The notes beneath the pieces are model-generated. The model saw only the letters and a list, made by a program, of their open reading frames with translations, was not told the DNA's origin and made no database searches. Both the position numbers and the translations under genes were made by a program. 6,317 bases of DNA from Campylobacteraceae bacterium (lineage in GTDB: Bacteria > Campylobacterota > Campylobacteria > Campylobacterales > Sulfurovaceae), in contig JALSPE010000173.1 of the NCBI GenBank assembly GCA_026986085.1, forward strand, positions 1 to 6,317. Reading direction: 5' to 3'. Position 1 is the first letter of the stretch; each line of letters begins with the position of its first letter. This document shows, piece by piece, positions 1 to 5,151 of the stretch.

Positions 1-760
1 TTTTTGGAGCTACAAAGTCGATATCTTTATTTTGTTTATGCAATTGCCAACCAATTCCATCCCAACCAGACTCTACAACAACACCATTGTTTGTCATATT
101 TGCTTTTTGTGTGTCGCCACTTGTCCAATAGTTTTTAACTAATTTTTTACTCTCGATAAGTTTTTTAGTTACCTTTTCGATTAAAGCTTTATACTTTTCT
201 TTATCGTTATATAGAGCAAATGGGTTCTCTCCCATACCAAAAGCTGCACCAATTAAAAGTGGTCTTTTAAGTCTATACGAAATTTTACCAGCATATTTTG
301 GGTTCCAAAGGTCAGACCAATCTTTTGCTTCTGGAGCCTCTTTTTTATTTACAATTAATCCTGTTGTTCCAAAGCAAAATGGCACTGCATAACCTTTGCC
401 ATCAACTCCACTGTTTTTCTTAACAGCCTCTAGCATAGATGGAATAATCTGCTTTGTATTTACCTTAGAGTAATCAATTGGCTGATAAATTGGGAATTTC
501 TTTTGAACAAAGCTAATTCTATCTTGGCTAGGCTGAGCTAAATCAAAACCACCACCTCTTGTTGCTCTAAGCTTTGCAATCATCTCTTCATTATTAGAGT
601 AAGTAATTTTAAGCTTAATACCTGTCTCTTTTTCAAACTTGTCAACAAGTGCTTTTGGTGTATAACCTTTCCAAGTGATAATTCTTAAAACCTCTTGAGC
701 ACTTATTGCACCACTACTCAACATTAGAGCTAAAGCTCCTAGCGTTATTTTTCTCTTCAT
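1..760 (-). CDS. PotD-like periplasmic ABC-transporter solute-binding protein (C-terminus cut by window edge)
   Basis: The reading frame stays open from an ATG at 758-760 to the left edge, giving 253 residues with no stop. The start is supported by AAAGGAGAG a few bases upstream. Residues 1-21 form a secretion signal (MKRK, hydrophobic core, likely cleavage near AISA/QEV). The mature part has the typical order of the spermidine/putrescine-binding family: LRIITWKGY near residue 25, FEKETGIKL near 42, GGGFDLAQPS near 70, DWSDLWNPKYAGK near 147 and VVVESGWDGIG near 227. E. coli PotD is about 348 aa, so roughly 100 residues should lie outside the window. Trp30 and Tyr33 match the conserved aromatic residues of the binding cleft. 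The segment after YAGK (ISYRLKRPLL) is basic where E. coli PotD carries the acidic residues that grip polyamines, so the ligand is uncertain. Membrane-permease and ATPase genes would be expected nearby, outside the window. Confidence 0.9.
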   Translation of the reverse strand, partial: MKRKITLGALALMLSSGAISAQEVLRIITWKGYTPKALVDKFEKETGIKLKITYSNNEEMIAKLRATRGGGFDLAQPSQDRISFVQKKFPIYQPIDYSKVNTKQIIPSMLEAVKKNSGVDGKGYAVPFCFGTTGLIVNKKEAPEAKDWSDLWNPKYAGKISYRLKRPLLIGAAFGMGENPFALYNDKEKYKALIEKVTKKLIESKKLVKNYWTSGDTQKANMTNNGVVVESGWDGIGWQLHKQNKDIDFVAPK

Positions 761-786
761 AAATCTCTCCTTTAATTGATATGTTT

Positions 787-792
787 ATTATA
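787..792 (-). promoter_or_regulatory. Candidate -10 box for the solute-binding protein gene
   Basis: On the minus strand the sequence reads TATAAT, preceded by TG and by a T-rich stretch (CCTTTTTAAC) and lying 27 bases before the ATG. This resembles Campylobacterota sigma70 promoters, which commonly have a strong -10 and T-rich upstream DNA but no clear -35. It would give a leader of about 20 nt carrying the GGAGAG ribosome-binding site. No matching -35 hexamer is seen. Confidence 0.5.
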
Positions 793-798
793 CAGTTA

Positions 799-819
799 AA
801 AAGGTAACCAAAAGGTAAC
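799..819. promoter_or_regulatory. AAAAGGTAAC direct repeat, possible operator
   Basis: Two exact copies of AAAAGGTAAC (799-808 and 810-819) repeat with an 11-bp period, about one helical turn. They lie immediately upstream of the leftward -10 box, where a -35 element would be. On the minus strand this is GTTACC-N5-GTTACC. Equal helical phasing next to a promoter suggests a regulator site for the solute-binding protein gene. No regulator family can be named from the sequence. Confidence 0.35.
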
Positions 820-870
820 AATTAAATATAGAGTTATATTCGTAGAAATTTTGTTAGATATAGTAGCAGT

Positions 871-887
871 TGCCTAAATATTAGGCA
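871..887. promoter_or_regulatory. Perfect palindrome TGCCTAA-ATA-TTAGGCA, possible operator
   Basis: A 7-bp perfect inverted repeat with a 3-bp centre (TGCCTAAATATTAGGCA) sits between the two divergent genes, about 65-80 bp before the predicted start of the rightward operon. It could bind a dimeric regulator acting on either gene. It could also fold as a short hairpin followed by GTTTT, but a terminator is hard to justify between divergent promoters unless a small RNA is made here. Confidence 0.4.
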
Positions 888-903
888 GTTTTAGAACTTT
901 TTA

Positions 904-917
904 TTGATTTAAATCAA
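904..917. promoter_or_regulatory. FNR/DNR-type binding site upstream of the NO-reductase-like operon
   Basis: TTGAT-TTAA-ATCAA is an exact match to the TTGAT-N4-ATCAA half-site pair used by FNR/ANR/DNR-family regulators of the CRP superfamily. Its centre is at 910.5. A -10-like TATTAT at 940-945 would start transcription near 952, which puts the box near -41.5, the class II activation position. This points to induction under low oxygen and/or by NO. Which Crp/Fnr paralogue binds cannot be told from this window. Confidence 0.7.
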
Positions 918-939
918 GTTTTATAACTCTTGAGGCTAA

Positions 940-945
940 TATTAT
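940..945 (+). promoter_or_regulatory. Candidate -10 box of the NO-reductase-like operon
   Basis: TATTAT (overlapped by TAATAT at 937-942) lies 22 bases downstream of the FNR-type box. It is the best -10 candidate before the ATG at 996. The predicted start near 952 leaves a leader of about 44 nt ending in the strong ribosome-binding site AGGAGG (985-990). Confidence 0.45.
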
Positions 946-995
946 TGTAGTGTGGAGTTTTATTTAAACACCAATTAAATATTTAGGAGGAAAGT

Positions 996-1568
996 ATGAC
1001 TTTCAAGACATCGGTGGAACTTTTAGCGTTTCATAATGTTGCTTACACAATTTATGCAATGCTTATTATATCTGTAATTGCTTGGTTTGCTTACAATTTA
1101 ACACGCCCTCAAAAGGCAAAAGCGATTGTAAGAATACCATTTTACACATATATAGGCTTTCTAGTGGCTATGGGTGTTGGGCACCATATATTTACTTACA
1201 ACACTATACCTTGGGTATCAGAAGATATTATGAGGCACAATATAAAGCCAGATAAGACTTTTGATATTAAGATTGCTAATCATAAGTTTGAAATGCCAGG
1301 AAAGATGGAGATTAAAAAAGGTGAAAAGGTTCTTTTTAATGCTCATAGCTCAGACTTGGTTTATGGATTTGGTCTATTTAGACAAGATGGAACATTGGTA
1401 TCTCAGATGCAGGTAAATCCAGGTAGCAAAAATGACCTTTTGTGGACATTTAATGAGTGTGGAGAGTTTGATGTTCGCTCAACAGAATATGCTGGTCCAG
1501 AGGGTAACAATATGTTTGTTAAAAAAGCTGTTATTGTAACAGGTTGTGATAAAGGAGGAAAATCATGA
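996..1568 (+). CDS. Subunit II-like cupredoxin-fold membrane protein of a heme-copper NO reductase (gNOR type), CuA ligands lost
   Basis: The protein has 190 residues. The start is set by AGGAGG at 985-990. Two N-terminal membrane helices (about residues 12-33 and 48-67) are followed by an extracytoplasmic cupredoxin-like domain (about 87-183), the architecture of cytochrome oxidase subunit II. Key segments align with ba3-type subunit II: SSDLVYGF with the first His-ligand loop, and GEF...AGPEGNNMF with the CuA loop. In that alignment the CuA ligands His, Cys, Cys and second His become Tyr123, Ser162, Ala166 and Gly170. Only the bridge residue (Glu164) and the Met (Met173) remain. A CuA centre is therefore very unlikely, and the subunit probably does not take electrons from cytochrome c through copper. 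Its ATG-TGA overlap with the downstream catalytic subunit gene indicates co-translation and a shared complex. His63-His64 at the end of the second helix are also notable. Confidence 0.85.
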   Translation: MTFKTSVELLAFHNVAYTIYAMLIISVIAWFAYNLTRPQKAKAIVRIPFYTYIGFLVAMGVGHHIFTYNTIPWVSEDIMRHNIKPDKTFDIKIANHKFEMPGKMEIKKGEKVLFNAHSSDLVYGFGLFRQDGTLVSQMQVNPGSKNDLLWTFNECGEFDVRSTEYAGPEGNNMFVKKAVIVTGCDKGGKS

Positions 1569-3223
1569 GTGTAATGAGTGGAACAAATTTTGATGCTTCT
1601 AAACTTACGGCTCTTCAAAAGGTTACGCTAAGAGCTGTGGTTATGAGTTTTCTATTTTATGGATTAGCTTCGATAGAGGGAACATTAATGAGAATGGCTC
1701 TTATTAATCCATCACTTCCTCCAATAGAAGGACACGCTGCACACTACTTTTCGATTATGACTGTGCATCCAATTATTGGTATTTTTGGTTCGACTTATCA
1801 GCTTGTATTTGCAGCTTTTATGTTTTTAATTCCATACTTAACAAAAAAACCACTATATAGTGTAGGTGTGGCAAACTTTGTTTGGATAATGATTACACTA
1901 GGTTCTGCTTTAGCTTGGATAGCAGCATTTGTATGGAGCTACGCACCACTTTATACGCTATATTGGCCTCTTCCTGCTGATACAGAGCAGTTTAAAGTAA
2001 TTGGTGGTATTGTCTTTATTGTTGGAGTTGCGCTAATTATGGTTGGAACATTAGCATTTATTTACAATATTTATGCGACAATTTTTGCAAAAGTTGGTAT
2101 TCATGCAAATAAGACTACAAAAGAACTTTTGATATCTGGTTTTGGTATAGATGGTATGCTTAACCTAATTAATAAATTAAGAGGTAAGCCACCATACACA
2201 AAAGAACCTGCACTCTCTTTGCCTGTTGTTGCAATATTTAGAGGGACTGTAGATACATTTTTAGATGCTTTAGTAATTTTAGGAGCTGGAATTTTAGTTT
2301 TAGTTTACCTAATTGCAGATGCAAGTGGATTAAGTTGGAATGTTCATGCTATTGATGCACTGCTTTATAAAAATTTCTTCTGGTGGGGGCTTGACCTTGT
2401 AGCAGATGGACTTGTATTGATTTATGTAGCTGGTAGCTGGTATCTACTTGCAACACTAATTACTGGCGAGAAGCTCTTTATGGAGAATGTTGCAAGAGCG
2501 GCTCTACTTCTTGAGCTATTTGTCTCTTGGATGGTTTGGTCTCATCACTTACTAGCAGATCAAGGGCAACCAGAGATGATGAAGTTGATATCTGGTGAGA
2601 TGGTTACAGCATTTGAGTTGCTAACTCAAGGGTTGGCACTATTTATTACGCTAATGACACTATGGAAAGCTAGACCACTAAAAATGACATTCCCTCTTAA
2701 ATATCTTTTAGGTGGGCTTCTTGGTTTTGGATTAGCCGTTCCAGCAGCTATTATTCAAGCAGATATGGGTATGAATAGAATACTGCATAATACTCAATGG
2801 ATTATAGGAGCGCATGTTCATATTGCACTTTTAACTGGGCTTTATATGACACTCTATAGTGTTGTTTATGTATTGTGGCCACTTGTTACAAATGATACAA
2901 AACTATACTCTACAAAGTTGGCAAATGCTCACTACTGGCTACACTTAATTGGTAGTATAGGAATGGGTGCATTTATGGGAATGGCAGGATTAGAGGGGAT
3001 GCTTAGACGCCACTTCTATATGGATGGAGAGTTTAGAACATTTATGATTTTAGCTGGAATATCTGCCATTATGATGGTTACAGCTTGGGTTTTGTTTATG
3101 ATAAATATTATTATGTCTGTTGGAATAAAAGGGTTAATTGGAATCTTTTTACCAGCAAAAGATGATACAGCAACATTTGGAATTGAGCCTCAACCATCAG
3201 TTGTAGCTCAACAAAAAGCGTAG
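1565..3223 (+). CDS. Heme-copper oxidoreductase subunit I, putative gNOR-type nitric oxide reductase
   Basis: This 552-residue protein has about 12-14 membrane helices. Its ATG overlaps the upstream stop (ATGA), and AGGAGG lies at 1553-1558. The heme-copper superfamily ligands are visible: His68 in TM II (TVHPIIG) and His419 for the low-spin heme, His417 (GAHVH) for the high-spin heme, and the TM VII pair His327-His328 (WSHHLL). In TM VI, WWGLDLVADG aligns with HLWVEG of cNOR NorB, so the third metal ligand is Asp277 instead of His and Asp281 stands where NorB has its metal-binding Glu. No oxidase HPEVY motif or cross-linked Tyr is present, which argues against O2 reduction. From memory, an Asp-containing active site is a mark of the gNOR family reported in Epsilonproteobacteria. 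The expected reaction is 2 NO + 2 e- + 2 H+ to N2O + H2O in the inner membrane, probably from quinol. The product is inferred, not proven. The final codons GCG TAG belong to the first copy of the downstream repeat. Confidence 0.85.
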   Translation: MSVMSGTNFDASKLTALQKVTLRAVVMSFLFYGLASIEGTLMRMALINPSLPPIEGHAAHYFSIMTVHPIIGIFGSTYQLVFAAFMFLIPYLTKKPLYSVGVANFVWIMITLGSALAWIAAFVWSYAPLYTLYWPLPADTEQFKVIGGIVFIVGVALIMVGTLAFIYNIYATIFAKVGIHANKTTKELLISGFGIDGMLNLINKLRGKPPYTKEPALSLPVVAIFRGTVDTFLDALVILGAGILVLVYLIADASGLSWNVHAIDALLYKNFFWWGLDLVADGLVLIYVAGSWYLLATLITGEKLFMENVARAALLLELFVSWMVWSHHLLADQGQPEMMKLISGEMVTAFELLTQGLALFITLMTLWKARPLKMTFPLKYLLGGLLGFGLAVPAAIIQADMGMNRILHNTQWIIGAHVHIALLTGLYMTLYSVVYVLWPLVTNDTKLYSTKLANAHYWLHLIGSIGMGAFMGMAGLEGMLRRHFYMDGEFRTFMILAGISAIMMVTAWVLFMINIIMSVGIKGLIGIFLPAKDDTATFGIEPQPSVVAQQKA

Positions 3224-3344
3224 CCAAATAAGCTTTGCTCATTTGGTGTCCAATCAGAATAAAGAGCAAAGCGCGAGGACAACCACACTAGGTAGGTCTC
3301 TGTGATAGTGCAGTCAAACGGACTTTGTTCGTTTGGCGTCCAAT
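3217..3344. repeat. Leading, divergent part of a hairpin-repeat mosaic
   Basis: AGCGTAG (3217-3223) followed by a hairpin with arms CCAAAT/ATTTGG and inner AGC/GCT around TTT, ending in GTCCAAT at 3254, is a copy of the element repeated at 3461-4041. A degenerate AGCAAAGCGCGAGG piece follows. Next comes a stretch found only once here, with an inverted repeat CACTA/TAGTG around GGTAGGTCTCTGTGA. A second hairpin with arms CAAACG/CGTTTG ends in GCGTCCAAT at 3344. The hairpins lack a T-run, so they are poor intrinsic terminators for the upstream operon. Confidence 0.75.
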
Positions 3345-3460
3345 TAAGATAAAGCTTCATATTAAAAACTTAAAGTATAAAGCTATTTATAAAAGTTTAG
3401 CTTTAAACTTTTGGATTTTATATAGATAAAGACTAATAAAGCATAAGAGAAAAGGGTAAA
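3345..3460. other. AT-rich spacer between two parts of the repeat mosaic
   Basis: This AT-rich stretch separates the first two repeat hairpins from the main array. It holds no ORF worth calling. It contains a perfect 9-bp inverted repeat (AAAAGTTTA at 3391-3399, TAAACTTTT at 3404-3412). An overlapping 7-bp one (AAAGCTA at 3379-3385, TAGCTTT at 3398-3404) cannot form at the same time. The first could act as a weak bidirectional terminator. TATATAGAT-like sequence near 3419-3428 could be a -10 box for the downstream operon, but nothing confirms it. Confidence 0.35.
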
Positions 3461-3525
3461 AGCTTCCTGCAGAAGGAAACTCAGCGTTAGCGTAGTCAAA
3501 CGGACTTGTTCGTTTGGCGTCCAAT

Positions 3526-3754
3526 GAGGAAAAGACTCAGCGTTAGCGTAGTCATGTGAGCTTTGCTCATTTTGTGTCCAATAAAGTAAAAGCGCAAAGC
3601 GCGGGGGCTTCCTGCCGAAGGAAACTCAGCGTTAGCGTAGTCAAACGGACTTGTTCGCTTGGCGTCCAATCAAGAGCGCAAAGCGCGAGAGCCCTCTGCT
3701 GAAGAGAACTCAGCGTTAGCGTAGTCAAACGGACTTGTTCGTTTGGCGTCCAAT
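3526..3754. repeat. First copy of a higher-order repeat block (about 229 bp)
   Basis: Units 2, 3 and 4 (57 + 88 + 84 bp) form a block that recurs at 3755-4041 in the same order. The order is a short unit with a GAGC-type hairpin, a long unit with the GGGGGCTTCCTGCCG head, then a long unit with the GAGAGCCCTCTGCTG head. Confidence 0.85.
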
Positions 3755-4041
3755 GAGGAAAAAACTCAGCGTTAGCGTAGTCATGTGAGCTTTACTCATT
3801 TTGTGTCCAATAAAGTAAAAGCGCAAAGCGCGGGGGCTTCCTGCCGAAGGAAACTCAGCGTTAGCGTAGTCAAACGGACTTTGTTCGTTTGGCGTCCAAT
3901 GAGGAAAAAACTCAGCGTTAGCGTAGTCAAACGGACTTGTTCGCTTGGCGTCCAATCAAGAGCGCAAAGCGCGAGAGCCCTCTGCTGAAGAGAACTCAGC
4001 GTTAGCGTAGCAAAAGGAGCTTTGCTCATTTTGTGTCCAAT
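3755..4041. repeat. Second copy of the higher-order repeat block with one extra 56-bp unit
   Basis: Units 5, 6 and 8 match units 2, 3 and 4 nearly base for base. Differences include GCTC changed to ACTC in the unit 5 hairpin and one extra T in the unit 6 loop. Unit 7 (3901-3956) is an additional short unit whose end (TTCGCTTGGCGTCCAATCAAG) equals the end of unit 3. Recombination between repeats is therefore a likely source. Unit 8 ends in a variant hairpin (CAAAAGGAGC arm) rather than the one seen in unit 4. Confidence 0.85.
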
Positions 4042-4055
4042 AAAAAGGAGAGAAT

Positions 4056-4664
4056 TTGCTAAACATAAAAAGAGTTATAGATGAAATTATGCATGTAGGA
4101 TTATATGATTTGGTTTTGCAAGATGTCCAAAAATTTGTAGGCAAAGAGAAGCCAACCTCTAGTGAGGTAAAAGAGGCAATAGATAAAAAGCCAGAAATTT
4201 TAAGAGAGTATATGCAAACAACCATAGAGTATAATCTCAGTAATATTCACTTAAAAGATATAGATTTAGAGACCATTAGTGATAAAAAAGCCAAAGAGAA
4301 GGCAAAAGAGATAAATAGCAATTTAAATACTCTAAGAGATATAGAGAAATATACGCTAGATTTTGAGCAGAGTCCAACACTGGTTTTAATATTTTCAGTT
4401 GAGTTTTTTGTGCTCTTTTCGGTGCAGTATTTTATAGTTTTACTAGATTTAAAAGAGTGGCAATGGTGGATATATACACTCTTTGCCCTATCTATTGCAA
4501 TTGCTTGGTGGTATGCAAAGAAGGTTCAAAAAAAGTATATAAAAAATAGTAAACTCTATAAAAAGATATATAGTAAAACGCTAGAGCTAATTGAGGAGTT
4601 AGAGAGAGATGGATATATTAAAAAAGATAATTTATATATAGAGAGTTGCGATGAGCACATTTAA
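4056..4664 (+). CDS. Uncharacterised protein with two membrane helices
   Basis: This 202-residue protein is not recognised. It starts at a TTG (4056) placed 5 nt after AAGGAG (4045-4050); the first ATG in frame, 33 nt further, has no better site. Residues 1-105 are charged, mostly helical and probably cytoplasmic. They are followed by two close membrane helices (about 107-130 and 136-155; Trp-rich at 135-152) and a Lys-rich helical tail (156-190). The layout suggests a membrane hairpin with both ends in the cytoplasm. The ribosome-binding site begins directly after the last hairpin repeat (ends 4041), so part of the array may lie in its mRNA leader. It overlaps the next gene by 14 nt and is the first of five tightly packed genes. 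Confidence 0.8.
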   Translation: MLNIKRVIDEIMHVGLYDLVLQDVQKFVGKEKPTSSEVKEAIDKKPEILREYMQTTIEYNLSNIHLKDIDLETISDKKAKEKAKEINSNLNTLRDIEKYTLDFEQSPTLVLIFSVEFFVLFSVQYFIVLLDLKEWQWWIYTLFALSIAIAWWYAKKVQKKYIKNSKLYKKIYSKTLELIEELERDGYIKKDNLYIESCDEHI

Positions 4665-5151
4665 GCCAATAGAGATAAGCTTTAAGTGGGATAGTCAAAA
4701 CTTTAAAAAGGCTTTTGAGAGTGCTTACACTTATGAGTATAAAAATTCAGCTAGACGCTACATTGGATGGTTTTTTATAGCAATGGCCCAATTTGGAGTG
4801 GTAGCTGCTCTAAAGGGTGGAGTTTTTGGATTGTTGCTACTATCTACACTACTAATTTTCTATTGGTATGTCGCTAAAAAGTGGTTGCTATTTAAAAGAG
4901 CATTAAGAGCATACGAAAACTCTTCCTTAAAGGATAAAGAGATAAAGCTATTTGCAAGTAAGAGTGGTATAGAGCAAGATAAAAATTTAATAGATTGGAG
5001 CAGTATAAGAGGAGTTGTGCCTGTTGGTGATGATATTATGCTATACTTAGAGGATAGACCATACTATATACCAGCATTAGCATTTAAATCTATAGAAGAT
5101 AAAAATAGCTTTAAAGAGTTAGCAAAGAGTAAAGGAAAATTGTATGATTAA
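4651..5151 (+). CDS. YcxB-like family membrane protein
   Basis: The protein has 166 residues. Two adjacent membrane helices (about 37-54 and 57-76) are followed by a cytoplasmic domain. The pattern IDWSSIRGVVPVGDDIMLYL...YYIPALAF (about 114-145) is typical of the C-terminal part of YcxB-like proteins (Pfam YcxB), a widespread family without an established function. The N-terminal half (FKWDSQNFKKAFESAY) also fits the family layout. The ATG lies inside the end of the preceding gene (14-nt overlap) with only GAGAG upstream, so it is probably translated by coupling. The last 8 nt overlap the next gene. Family assignment is by recalled motif pattern, so it is moderately sure. Confidence 0.78.
   Translation: MSTFKPIEISFKWDSQNFKKAFESAYTYEYKNSARRYIGWFFIAMAQFGVVAALKGGVFGLLLLSTLLIFYWYVAKKWLLFKRALRAYENSSLKDKEIKLFASKSGIEQDKNLIDWSSIRGVVPVGDDIMLYLEDRPYYIPALAFKSIEDKNSFKELAKSKGKLYD

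Larger units (their letters stand above)
3461..4041. repeat. Array of eight tandem hairpin-repeat units (BIME-like mosaic)
   Basis: Eight head-to-tail units end at 3525, 3582, 3670, 3754, 3811, 3900, 3956 and 4041. Every unit contains CTCAGCGTTAGCGTAG and ends with a hairpin plus GTCCAAT. Hairpins come in two classes: CAAACG/CGTTTG arms (units 1, 3, 4, 6, 7) and GAGC-TTT-GCTC arms (units 2, 5, 8). Long units (84-89 bp) begin with GCGCAAAGCGC and a second hairpin (TTCCT/AGGAA or CTCT/AGAG). Short units (56-57 bp) begin with GAGGAAAA instead. Unit 1 (65 bp) has the second hairpin but no GCGCAAAGCGC. All units have the same orientation. The array is visibly richer in G+C than the genes around it. 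Open frames inside it on both strands only reflect the repetition and are not called as genes. Confidence 0.92.

Noticed and set aside
1403..1618. Minus-strand open frame opposite the subunit II/subunit I junction
   Set aside because: It lies wholly antisense to two well-supported genes and its product resembles nothing known.
1565..3223. Assignment of the catalytic subunit as a cbb3- or aa3-type cytochrome c oxidase
   Set aside because: The TM VI His and the active-site Tyr motif are absent and the partner subunit has no CuA. A NO reductase of the gNOR kind fits better.
3224..3254. Intrinsic terminator right after the catalytic subunit
   Set aside because: The hairpin is good but is followed by TGTCCAATCAG, with no T-run, and the same structure occurs ten times in the array.
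3725..4029. Open frames of 67-77 codons on both strands inside the repeat array
   Set aside because: They exist in several frames at once because the repeat unit lacks stops. The proteins are merely translated repeats (for example FDYANAEF recurring), with no ribosome-binding site or plausible fold.
3461..4041. CRISPR array
   Set aside because: The repeats are adjacent modules without unique spacers of constant length, and no cas genes are present.
3224..4041. Integron attC sites, suggested by the GTCCAAT ends
   Set aside because: The core attC box requires AAC rather than AAT, no cassette genes lie between the elements, and unit lengths are short and variable.
3956..4225. Minus-strand 89-codon open frame
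   Set aside because: It covers the last repeat unit and the antisense of the 4056 gene. Its N-terminal part is antisense noise and its C-terminal part is translated repeat.
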